61,412 nucleotides of DNA from Owenia fusiformis (lineage: Eukaryota; Annelida; Polychaeta; Sabellida; Oweniidae): NCBI GenBank assembly GCA_903813345.2, contig CAIIXF020000006.1, forward strand, positions 37,105,936 to 37,167,347, written 5' to 3'. This document shows, in pieces, positions 36,746-47,200 of the stretch (position 1 is its first letter; every line of letters starts with the position of its first letter). The notes under the pieces are model-generated. The model saw only the letters and a list, made by a program, of their open reading frames with translations, was not told the origin of the DNA and made no database searches. The translations under genes were made by a program, and so were the position numbers.

Positions 36746-38060
36746 CAATTAATCCAAATAAAGTATTATCTTAAGGGTGAAAATGTGACAAGGATAAATA
36801 TGATGAATATTTTGGGTTTACTTTATCTCAGAACTGAAACATGAATTGCAGGACTTTTGCAATTTGATAATCATAAGACAAGAAATGTCCCATCATGCTT
36901 TACACAAGAGACTACAGATTTTTTAAGTGTGCAGCAACAAAGCTTTATAAAATAAAAGACATGCATATTCATTTTCTTCAAGTAAATAATAGTGGATATA
37001 TAGTGAGATTTTTATGAGAAACATTGCTATTTTAAACTGTTGCTAGGTCATTGCTAGGCAAATTTAACCATTATTTAAAGCCGTTGCTAGGAAGTTGCTA
37101 GGGAAAATAGTCAGGCATAGCTGCATCATTTATGCTTAAATACAATTTCTGTATGTTAAGAAATAATGTGGAAGGGATCCAAAAGCGTACAAGTGAGTAT
37201 ATAATAGGAATATAGTGTGCAAATGTCAAAATAGGCATTGTAACCTGTTGCCATGTTGTTGCTATGCAACATGATGATGTCACTTTTGAAAATATGTTTG
37301 AATTGTTGTATTTTAGGATAAGAAGACTTTTTGTAATGGTCTTATAGCATCCTAGCATATATTCAGAGAATATATATTTTAAAATATGTTATTTTAGATG
37401 GTTGCTATGTGGTTGCTAGGCAAATATATGATTTCACAAAAGATCAAACCTCTCAGATTAAAGCTTATCTTAGGGTCCAACTGTGTGCCAAGTTTGGTTG
37501 CTCAACTTTCATTTTCCATTGGTGAATTATAGTGAGATAAGGATCGAGTTTGAAATTTGAATTCTGTTAACATTGTGTTAAAAAGCAGTAATAATGGGTA
37601 TCCTCTGTAATCTTAATTATTTTTCTAAAAAGGGCTTTAGAAAAAGGGCCCTGTCTCTAAAATGTCTTGAAATACATAGAACAATAAGAAAAAACTCCAA
37701 AACGAACTTTAGTATGAAAACGCAAGGTCCCTATGGGGGCCTTGCACCAATTGATTCCACTAGTTGTGTTTTTGTGATGTATAGTTTTTCTGTTGCAATA
37801 AACGGGTCGCGCACAAGCCATCCAATTGTAATCCAGGTGTTATGTAAGGTCTTGTAAATGGAGTTGCATTGCTTTAACAATACTTTTTGTATTGCATATA
37901 GAGATGATCAATGGGGACAATCTCAGTAGCAATACAGATTAGTGCAGCACAAGAACTGACCAATCAAAGGGCTTCATTTTACAGATTATACGATAAGTTT
38001 AGATTATTGTGTCACTTTGTGTCTGCAAATACAATGTGATCTTATCAAATGCTCATTTGA

Positions 38061-39818
38061 TTAAAAAGGAACAGATGTTAATAGTGTATCCATCCCTGGG
38101 AGCGATATCACACCTTTGGTAAAAAGAGCTCTACCAACTCTAATTTTAGGGATTTGATATTGTTCAAGTATATACTGTATTGCATGTGGTGCTTGCTCCG
38201 TCACGTACATCTGAATATTTGAATTTTTAGGTAATCGTTGAACCATTTCGTAAAATAGCGAATTCGCCATAGCATTTGTGTTCGCCATAAACGGTGCAAC
38301 AAGGAAAACATCAGTTATCTTTCGAACTATCAAATATCCACAAATGTTTTCATCCATATTTGCTATAAGAATAAAGTCAGAATCCCTGCGTATACACTCC
38401 AACAGAAATTGTTCCCTATGATATCCTTTGTACCCTGTTATAGCCTCATCGTATGCAATGACCTTGTCCATATGGCACAAGTTCCCGACACTGATTTGGC
38501 CATCTTGGAATATTGGCCTCAGATTGACTGCCTTGTTAACGATTCCACGGTATACACCAAAAGCACATCCTTCATGTTGGAATCCACACTTATCCCAAAA
38601 TCCTATTGCGCTGTCGTAAGAGTTAACCATAATATTGCGGTCTCCTAGGCATTTTTTAGAAGCAGCTATAAGCTGTTTTCCAATGCCACGGTTTTCCATA
38701 TCATTTCTTATGATTACTTTCGTTCCAACACCGAGATATGGATTCAGGGCACACCATATTGATAAGCCTGGAACATACAACAATGTTGCCATATATATAA
38801 TGCAATGTTGTCAGGGTGACTTTTATATATAATAATTAAGCCACGCCACAGGAAAGGGGTTATATCAACGATTTTTCGATATTTTGATTTTCTGTTTATC
38901 TAGGCAAAAAAGATCTCTCAAATGAGACATGACTTATGTCTTAACGATTTTCCTTGCATATATAGACCAAAAAGTCGGATTTTAATTTAGCACATTTTCT
39001 TTTTAATCGTGGGCATATTTTTGGCTCTGCAGCACAATTTAATTTTTTTTGATAAGACCGGTTTTCCTATGGCCAGGCTCAATTATCATGTAATGGAATT
39101 TTGCGGAAGTACACGTTCGATGGAGGCGTTATTATATTAAACTTTTGGTCGGTTCTGTTTGTAGGTCACCTTATACAAAAAGAGGGTCATATGGAGAGGG
39201 GACCACAAAGCCCCTTGTGACCGTCATTTCTTAAACAAGTGATATACTATATACCTACCTAAAGGTCTATCGCTGTTGTCAACTGCAACAAACACACCAT
39301 TGTGATACACTCGAAGATATATCTATAAAAGATTGAGAACAATGTTTTCTCATAAAGATGACACCAGTAGAAAATGATGCCAATAGTAGAATAATTGTAT
39401 TTTTTCAGCTTTATTAGAAGCAAACTAAATATGCATACCTGTCTTACATTGGTTTAGTCTTAAATCCAATTTTTGAAAAATATAATGGCAATTTTTGAGC
39501 TTTTCTTTGATATGATGGGGATAGTATGAAAGGGGATTTTAGACACTATTTTGTCTATAGTGGATTACAATTTACGATAGTTAGGCTTTATTTTCACATA
39601 TACTGTCAAGGTAAATTGCTCAAATACTTAAAATAGTGAGGGGCCGGAACAACTAGACTTTTTGAATGAACTGACTATTCAATAGAGGTTGGTTACAGTA
39701 TATTGTATATTCTTACCTCAAGTAGTTCCTTATCTGTCAGTCTATTGCTCTCACGCATCCATTTAGCTGTTTCTGCCAGGTCCTCGACACGAGCAGGGCG
39801 AATCCTAATTACTTCCAT
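38061..39818 (-). CDS. GNAT-family N-acetyltransferase, 3 exons, about 290 aa
   Basis: The exons are 39717-39818 (starts MEVIRIRPARVEDLAETAKW), 39259-39322 (IYLRVYHNGVFVAVDNSDR) and 38061-38767 (LSIWCALNPYLGVG to LLTSVPF). All junctions are GT/AG and the phases join exactly. The acetyl-CoA loop is NRGIGKQLI at about residues 81-88. It is followed by a typical GNAT end strand (SAIGFWDKCGFQ). The family transfers an acyl group from acyl-CoA to an amine; the substrate is unknown. Residues after about 140 form a second domain (NLCHMDKVIAYDEAITGYKG, ICGYLIVRKI), as in two-domain bacterial and animal GNATs. The start is the first ATG and aligns with a GNAT first strand. Confidence 0.88.
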
Positions 39819-40169
39819 TACTGTTCTAACACAGGTCGCTATTCAAACGATAGACATATGATTAAAAAGAATGATGTAATAAAGTCCGAGTCAGGTTGCT
39901 CCAGTATATATTCTCTGTTGTGTAATACTTGACATAACTGTATTATGGTTTGCTTAAGATAACATATAACCTGCAAGTTTGAATCCTCTAAATTAATGTG
40001 CTTCGAGCTGGGTCGTATACAGGATCAAAAACTTTGCGGGGCAACTTTTAGGATATATGTTAATGTTGGTGAGACAGATCCCTCACCTGCTTCATGTCTG
40101 ACTTCGCCTATGTAAGGTGGGTGAAGAAAAGTCATTTCTTAAACAAGTGATAAACTATACCTACTGTAT

Positions 40170-40233
40170 CTAATAGTCTATCGCTGTTGTCAACTGCAAC
40201 AAAAACACCATTGTGATACACTCCAAGATATAT
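40170..40233 (-). pseudogene. duplicate of GNAT exon 2
   Basis: The segment reads IYLGVYHNGVFVAVDNSDR, differing from the functional exon by one residue. The acceptor (TATAG) is kept. The donor is changed (TTAG|AT in place of TTAG|GT). Flanks also match 39224-39345 (TCATTTCTTAAACAAGTGAT), so this is a genomic duplication and not a retrocopy. Confidence 0.85.
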
Positions 40234-40440
40234 CTATAAAAGGTTGAGAATAATGATTATAACTCATCGAAATGATTACATCAGAGACGAAAATAAGCCG
40301 TAACTCCTGTTATTTTCATTCTGGTGTGCACATTATGGTAAGAAGGCATATGGGGCCTTAATTGAAGGGTGTTCTCTCTGTTATGAATTGTGGTGGGACT
40401 TGGCCAGTATAAGTACAAAAACGTCATTTCTGCGGGCAAT

Positions 40441-40502
40441 ATAGTGAAATATTGGACCGAAGGCCCAAGGTCCAATATTTCACTATATTGCCCGCAGAAA
40501 TG
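40441..40502. repeat. 62-bp perfect-stem hairpin
   Basis: TGCGGGCAATATAGTGAAAT and ATTTCACTATATTGCCCGCA form the stem. The apex is GGACCGAAGGCCCAAGGTCC. Confidence 0.9.
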
Positions 40503-40761
40503 ACGTTATTAGTATTATTACCACCGTTAATGAACAGGACTGAAACAGAGAGAAAATCTTACGCACTGAACGATAACCAGTAAATTCCCGAGGAAAATTG
40601 CCGGTCATTAATTGCATTCTTGACCGGCAATATTGACCGGCACTATGACGTCACATATTCCTCAGGTCGATAAAGTAAAATGAATGCCTTCTAAACTAGC
40701 ACTTAAACCCCTAGAACTGGCCCGGAAAGGTGGTTATAAATAAGGGTTATGTACTGGGAGG

Positions 40762-40882
40762 TTTTGGATATGGGGGTTTATCCAGAGGGAGATATGCATA
40801 TCTACATGAGGGACCGTAGAGACCGAAGGTAGATGTGCATATCTCACGAGAGACGAACCCAATATCCAAACCGACCGTACAT
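40762..40882. repeat. 120-bp imperfect hairpin
   Basis: GGATATGGGGGTTTAT and AGATATGCATATCTACATGA pair with GATGTGCATATCTCACGAG and GAACCCAATATCC. The apex holds GAGACCGAAGGTAG. Confidence 0.75.
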
Positions 40883-41204
40883 AACTGCTTTATCCTATAC
40901 CAAGTAGAATTTTCAGGGGCATATGGCCATTTCAATAGTACAAGGTGTTAAAATAAACAAACCATTCATATGCAAAGTCATTTAATTAATCATTTTAAAT
41001 ACATTGATAACTTTTTGAAATACAAAAGTGTTGTTTAACAATGTAACAAAAGGATAAATGTATCCAAAACCGCCTTTGCATAACAGATGTATTTCATACC
41101 TACTGAGGTTCTACATGTATGTACATCATACCTTATAAAGATTCCAAAACATACTTTAGGTACGCGTTTTCTTGGTCTTAGTTTGCGAGATTTTCAAAAT
41201 TTTG

Positions 41205-41320
41205 AAAAAATGAAATTGAAAAAAATTTTGAAAAATAAATTTTGAAAAAAGAATTTGTAAAAAAAATTTTGAAAAAAGATTTTGAAAAAAAGTTTTCAAA
41301 TTTAAAAAAAAAATGTGAAG
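41205..41320. repeat. low-complexity TTGAAAAA array
   Basis: The word TTTTGAAAAA recurs about every 10-20 bases. Open frames across it (Lys/Phe-rich) are artefacts of composition. Confidence 0.85.
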
Positions 41321-41789
41321 TGAAATTACCGGAAGCGGGAAGACATGCACCGAAGCGGGAGATATGGCGGGAGATATGGAGGTTCTGGATATGGAAACCT
41401 CAAAATCAGGATACTGGATATATCTTACCAGCTTATCTCCCTTAAACTCTACTTAAGCATAGGATAATAAGTATCATTTCATCATAACAGTAATTATATA
41501 TTGAACGGTAAACAGTAGTTGATACGTGAAAATACTTGGCACAAACGATAATAATGTCAATGTGTGGCCAGGACAGAGTCGAGACATACATGTATAACAA
41601 AATTTAAGATATTATATTATCGAATTTATGTATATGTTCATGGTTTTAGTTAGTTTCTTTATTTCAAGATTGAAAACACTGGCAGAAAGCCGCGTTAATT
41701 TAAACAGTGCACTACATAGCCGGTCCTTTGATAATAGGACGACAATGATACTAAACGAATGAAATCAGTAAAATAACCCAATAAACTTT

Positions 41790-41936
41790 AAACGAGAGTC
41801 GTTCAATAAATACTGATACAAGTGGTCTCATTTTCTTAAACGAGAGTCGTTCAATTAATGCTATTACAAATGGTCTCATTTTCCTCAACGAGGGTCGTCC
41901 AATAAGTACTAATACAGATGGTCTCATTTTCTTATT
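41790..41936. repeat. 48-bp tandem repeat, 3 copies
   Basis: The units begin AACGAGAGTCGTTCAATAAA and end GGTCTCATTTTCTT. The third unit begins AACGAGGGTCGTCCAATAAG, which looks like a mariner terminal repeat. The minus strand stays open through it as a 16-residue repeat (KMRPxVxVxIxRxSF), because 48 is a multiple of 3. Confidence 0.85.
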
Positions 41937-42399
41937 GAATCGAGATGACAGTTTGGTGATACTAGTAATTTGATATATAAAATCATGAGTAATGGAGGTT
42001 GACATCTTGGCATGAGACTAAATCATTTTGTCTGTCCTCTGATACCAATAAACGTAAATTTTATCAACATATAGTTGGCATTTGTTACGAACAATTTGCT
42101 CCGGTCATACCCGATCGATTAAATTTTTGGCTCACTTCTTTTTAAGTAGTCGGTTTTCGTACTTATGTTCAGCTCAAAAGTTAAACTTTTGATTTTAAAT
42201 AAACCATAAACGTTATGGTTTTCAATACCTAACGTGTCCCAGCTGACAAAACTTCTAATAATATCATTGTAATCTGTAAGTTGTAAATTCTAAGTCGTTT
42301 TGGTATATGATGGCTGAATTAGACAGCAAATGATTATCTTTAAGTTGGCAATGCAACTAGTAATAACACATAATTAAGGTAAATTGCTCAAATACTTAA

Positions 42400-43023
42400 A
42401 GGGGTATTCCTTGCCAGACCATCTCTCTCCTAATATGGTAGCTATAACCATATACATACTTTGCAAGTTTATCAAAAAACAGAAAAATGTTTTGAAATGG
42501 TCAATATTGATTACTTAAAAATGTAGTGCTCAATTCCAGTAGGCTGCCATCTTTTAAAATTTCACTCAGGATGTGATGTCATCGACTCTCAACTTTGCAT
42601 ATAACATTAGGTAAGGAGCTATTAGAATTACTAAACCAGCTGAATATTTTTTTCAACTTGGTCTATGATTAAAATCTTCTTTAGTTCTAAGTTGACAACT
42701 CCTGAAAATATTTTTTACACAGAAGACAAGGGCTTCTTGTTTAGAAGTGATTTTGTACTTCTTTCCTATACTGTAATAGACAAGGTTATTACATGATGAT
42801 GTGAGAGTCGATGACATCTCTTCCTGAAAGAAATCTGAAAAGATGGCAGCTTACTGGGAACTAGGATGAAGTCTTCATCCTAGCTGGGAAATAGTACTAC
42901 ATTTTTAAATGATCAATATTGACTATATGAAAACATTTTCCCGTGTTTTGCTAAATATGTAAAGTATATATATGATTGTAGCTACCATATCAGGAGAGAA
43001 ATAGTCTGGCAAGGAATGTTCCT
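42400..43023. mobile_element. piggyBac-like MITE, 624 bp, TTAA-flanked
   Basis: The ends AGGGGTATTCCTTGCCAGAC and its mirror (GTCTGGCAAGGAATGTTCCT) are flanked by TTAA on both sides, the piggyBac target. Arm similarity continues inward (TATGGTAGCTA, ATGTAGTGCT/AGTACTACAT, AAGATGGCAGC). It has no transposase. The empty site is preserved at 39620 in the paralogous GNAT segment. Confidence 0.9.
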
Positions 43024-43085
43024 TTAAAATAGTGAGGGAACACCGGGTACCTTTTATGGAGGAAATAAAGGTAATACATACATTC

Positions 43086-43162
43086 GGTTGCTCTCACGCA
43101 TCCACCCTGGCAGCCATTTTTGCTAGGTTTCCTACACGTGCAGGGCAAATCTTCACTTCCAT
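43086..43162 (-). pseudogene. duplicate of GNAT exon 1, broken
   Basis: ATG at 43162 opens MEVKICPARVGNLAKMA, similar to the functional exon 1, and hits a stop after RVDA. The flanking intron sequence (GTAAATTGCTCAAATACTTA at 42379, AATAGTGAGGG at 43028) also matches 39609-39640. Confidence 0.85.
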
Positions 43163-43169
43163 TACTGAC

Positions 43170-43800
43170 TATTACGTGCTTTCAGATTTATTCGTTTTCG
43201 TTTCTACTAGTATAATAAGACTTTAATATAAGCTACTACACCACTCATTGTACATAAACATATCCCAGTTTTGTAAAAATCACCATTACTTTTTGAAAGC
43301 AGTGTAATTTATGTTTTGATCACAGGCACAGCACGAAATATACATATTTTCCACAACTAATGTACTCCCCACGACTAGTTCACAAAACATGTCAAAAACG
43401 CTGACTATTAATATTATCGTAATTTAAATGACACGAGTATGTTTTTAGCAAAGTATACTTTATTCAGGTCAGTTTTATACATCACTATCATCAGATCAGT
43501 GTTATTTCTATAAAGTTTCATAAAACAACTTCAGATAGAACGTGGATAACATTGCAAAACTCAATTTTAAAGCTGGTATGAATATACAACGCCCGTCAGA
43601 AGAATAAAAGTGCTACATAATTATAAGGCTTTTACTAAGCATAACAAGTGTACTAGCTAGCATCTCACCTTTACAAAATGAAATTTATGTAATAAACACA
43701 ACAAATAAAGTTCAAGCATCACAGAGAACAATCATCGAGAGCAGCCACTATTTTCTTATCTACCAAGTGGTACATGACAATCCCCACTTCGTTGATCATA
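43170..43800. other. no feature recognised
   Basis: AT-rich DNA between the GNAT duplicate and the 17-bp array. No protein or RNA similarity is apparent. Confidence 0.4.
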
Positions 43801-43810
43801 GGACCCTTTC

Positions 43811-43903
43811 AGTACCACATTGATCTCAGTACCACACTGATCACAGCACCACACTGACCACAGCACCACATTGATCACAGCACCACATTGATCAGTACCA
43901 TAC
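43811..43903. repeat. 17-bp tandem repeat, 5 copies
   Basis: ACCACATTGATCACAGC-like units recur every 17 bases at 43814, 43831, 43848, 43865 and 43882. Confidence 0.9.
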
Positions 43904-44146
43904 TGTATATTATAAAGTAACAGGCATAAACATTGAATAGTCAAAGTTGTAAGTTTAAAATGACTTGGATTGGCAGTTTTCTGGGTACTGTCTGCATGAA
44001 TACTGTTCTTCCTGCGCCTAATATAGGCATTTCCATGTATATTCCTCATTGTGCAAAATGTAACCCCTTATATACTTTTGGTATTTCCATATGCAGCCAT
44101 ATATTCCAACGTTATACAGAATGAATTTGTCTCTAATGCTATATTT

Positions 44147-44222
44147 TTCTGTTAGTGTCTTCTCTTAACTTCATATGAGTTCTTCTGTTAGTGTCTTCTC
44201 TTAACTTCCTATGAGTTCTTCT
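44147..44222. repeat. 36-bp duplication at the ALDH2 stop codon
   Basis: TTCTGTTAGTGTCTTCTCTT occurs at 44147 and 44183 with a 36-bp period. The unit includes the sequence carrying the ALDH2 stop codon, so a copy of the coding end sits in the 3' UTR. Confidence 0.9.
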
Positions 44223-47200
44223 GAGGAATCTTTGCAATCACCTTTAAATATAAAATAAATATAAACATTTAAATACACATAAGCCTATATAAACAATGAT
44301 TAATTCAGTGATAAGAATTCCCATTTATTTCTAGATAGAATATGACTCACGGTTTTGACCTGTATATACTCCTCAATACCATAGCTCCCTCTAAAATTAA
44401 AAAATATGCAAAATGTATAGTACCATTATAATAGAATGGATTTTAGATCTTAGGGGAATAATAGTTTTCACCTAACATAAGCTCAAACGTCTCATTCATG
44501 TTTCTGAAAAGTTCAACAACCCTACTTTATTTCAGGACAATCCTTGGTAAAAAGATTATCTTGCGAGATAAGTTAATGTACTTACTGCTCTCGACCGACG
44601 CCAGACATCTTAAAACCACCAAAAGGAGCGTGAGGCCCACCTCCATTCATGTAGGTGTTTATCCTGTATAATTTTAACACAATAACTTACATTGAGAGAA
44701 GCAACAGACTAATCAATAATTCACATACTGTTATGTCATGTGTATATACTCCCGGGATATACTATACTGGATGTTGGTGATTATAATTTCCAACCAACCA
44801 ATTTTGATATCCATGTATGCTTGATTCTTGAATAGTAAGAGACTGTGCCACATTAGGACTACATCTTAAATTATTACAAGTTAAATTGTTACAAGACCAC
44901 TTTTTTGTTGACATGGTAACAGATATTGGTACCAATGTGTTTGAACTCATTATGTGTGTATATATGTTGACAGTAAATTGAACTGAAGTCAGTCTTGTTC
45001 TTGTTTAGCTATTAGAAGTTTTAAGAATTTATAACAAACGCGGAACGCCAAATAACAACCACGTCCACAAAATAGATGAAGACTTTAACAATATATCAGC
45101 ACTGCTGGAGTTGACATAAAAACATAGTTAGAAGAAGTGACATTTGGGTGTACAACAGGAAAGGAAACACCCCCACCTCCCACCGCTTTCAGAACCATTT
45201 TCACAATCTACAACTACAAAACGTTGGAAATTGCATTCATACTGAAGTCATAGGGAATATTTCAATGCAAAATATACTGATTGGTATTTTGAGCTTACCA
45301 GACAGTTCCCGCCTGCATGGCGTTTGCTATTGTAAGTGCCTTGTCAATATCCTTGGTAAACACTCCAGATGCTAACCCATACGTTGTCTTGTTAGCTCTT
45401 TTGATAACTTCATTTATATCCTTGAACTTTATGATCTGCTGCACTGGCCCGAATATCTAAAACAGTACCTGAGTTTTAACTACTACTTATTCTTCTTTTA
45501 AAATTTACAAAAAAACTTTGGTATTCTCTTAGAGACGATCCACATTGATGAAATTGCCACATTAGGTATTACTTAAAATTAAATTACTTGAGTTTTAACT
45601 ACTACTCAATTAAAATAGTATAGCTTTTTGAAGATAGTAGTATGGAACGATGAAAATTTAATAGTTCAAAGATATACTAAATTTAAGTTTTGTAAAAACA
45701 AATTACCTCTTCCTTTGCTATTCTCATGTCATCACTGACATTAGAAAATACAGTATTCTGGATGAAGTAACCTTTGTCATCATGTACTCCACCACCACAC
45801 TCAAGTTTAGCACCATCTGTCTTTCCACTCTCAATGAGAGCAAGGATCTTCTTGTACTGCTCTTCATCTATCTGAAATGAGTCAATTAAAGTTGTTAAAG
45901 TAATCATATTTAACCATTCATTGGATATTAAGTGAACAATTCTTTTGTATATGTTGTAAGGGTCTTGAGTATATGTGCTTCTGACACTAAAGTCATCTTA
46001 GAAACAGAACGTTTTGCTTTTTCAACACGTTATTGTAAAACCTTCCATACAATATTGAGATATACCTGTGGTCCAGATTCTGTGTCCAAATCAAATGGAT
46101 TACCAATTTTCCTGCTTTTTGCTCTGTCCACACTTTTCTTGACAAACTCATCGTAAATACCTTCTTGTACGTACGTTCTGGAGCCAGCACAGCACACCTG
46201 TCCCATGTTGTAGAACTGGGCAGTGTGACTCTCCTCCACCGCATAATCCACTAGAAAGTAAGACCTTCATGGTTACCGTAATTGGGATACTTAAGTTTAC
46301 ATGTGCATTTGTTCATGAAGGAGTTGAATGTGTACATGGATAAATAAACACAGGGAATCGTTCATTCTACAGATCTTCAAAAATATTAAAAAAATTAAAT
46401 CATCCTTTCAAACATGTTTTACTTATTAGTAATCATATAGTTTTCACTAATGTGATGTGCAGAACTTTTTATCAAAATACGAGTAGGCTACAAGTTTTGT
46501 AGTTAAATACTTAGAAATCTACACCCCGTCTACGACTGTTTCATTAATAATTGTTAAGTCTGGTATTATTCATATACCCAGATTTGGACGATGTTAACAT
46601 AAACTTTAAACATTAATATTTAACTATGATAGGGGAGAAGTGAGTCCGTTTTACTCATTTTATCAAGGATTACCTTCTCCCTAATGAAAACGTTAATTCT
46701 TAAATATGTGAAGTGCCAGTAAGCCACAAGCGTTCAAAGAATAACTAGAGAAGTTAGAGTGCTTACAGTCACAGTCAGCAAAGACAATATTGGGACTCTT
46801 CCCCCCACATTCCAAGGCAACTCCCTTCAGGTTAGACATGCCAGCTGCTTGCATGATCAAATGGCCGACCTAATACAAACAGAAATGAACAAGAGGACAA
46901 ACGTGAACGACATGTTCCTACCATTTGGTTATCCTGTATATAGATTCAAGAACACATACAAGAATGACAAATTGACTTTTGTAATATATAACCATGGTAG
47001 TTCTTATTTATATACAATGTGGAAAATATACATCAATTTAATTTAAGGCTTGCTGAATTTTAAATGAATTATTTTTATAAGATTCATAACTAAGAATAAT
47101 ACAAACACAATTACCAAATAGTGAGCTTCGAAAAAAAGGAATTTGATTTAAACTCTGCTCGTTCTCACTACTCCTAATTTATTAAAAGTCAATCCAATGA

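Larger units (their letters stand above)
34056..37745. repeat. large inverted duplication of a transposon, arms about 1.6 kb
   Basis: The left arm (34056-35640) and right arm (about 36145-37745) are reverse complements with scattered differences. Examples are AGACAGGGCCCTTTTTCTAA (34159, mirrored near 37650), CATGATGGGACATGTCTTGT (34888, mirrored near 36890) and TCCTGCAACCTTTTCCGATA (35598, mirrored near 36190). About 500 bp in the middle is unpaired. Weaker outer similarity (TGTATTGCTACTGAGATT at 33283 and mirrored near 37932) suggests the unit once extended to about 33.28 and 37.95 kb. Confidence 0.85.

Noticed and set aside
41156-41445. Lys/Phe-rich frames
   Set aside because: They fall on the TTGAAAAA low-complexity tract.
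40120-43170. A second functional GNAT gene
   Set aside because: The exon 1 copy has a stop, the exon 2 copy lost its donor, and the order of pieces is disturbed.
43756-44049. Cys/Trp/Val-rich 97-residue frame
   Set aside because: It spans the 17-bp tandem array and has no similarity outside it.
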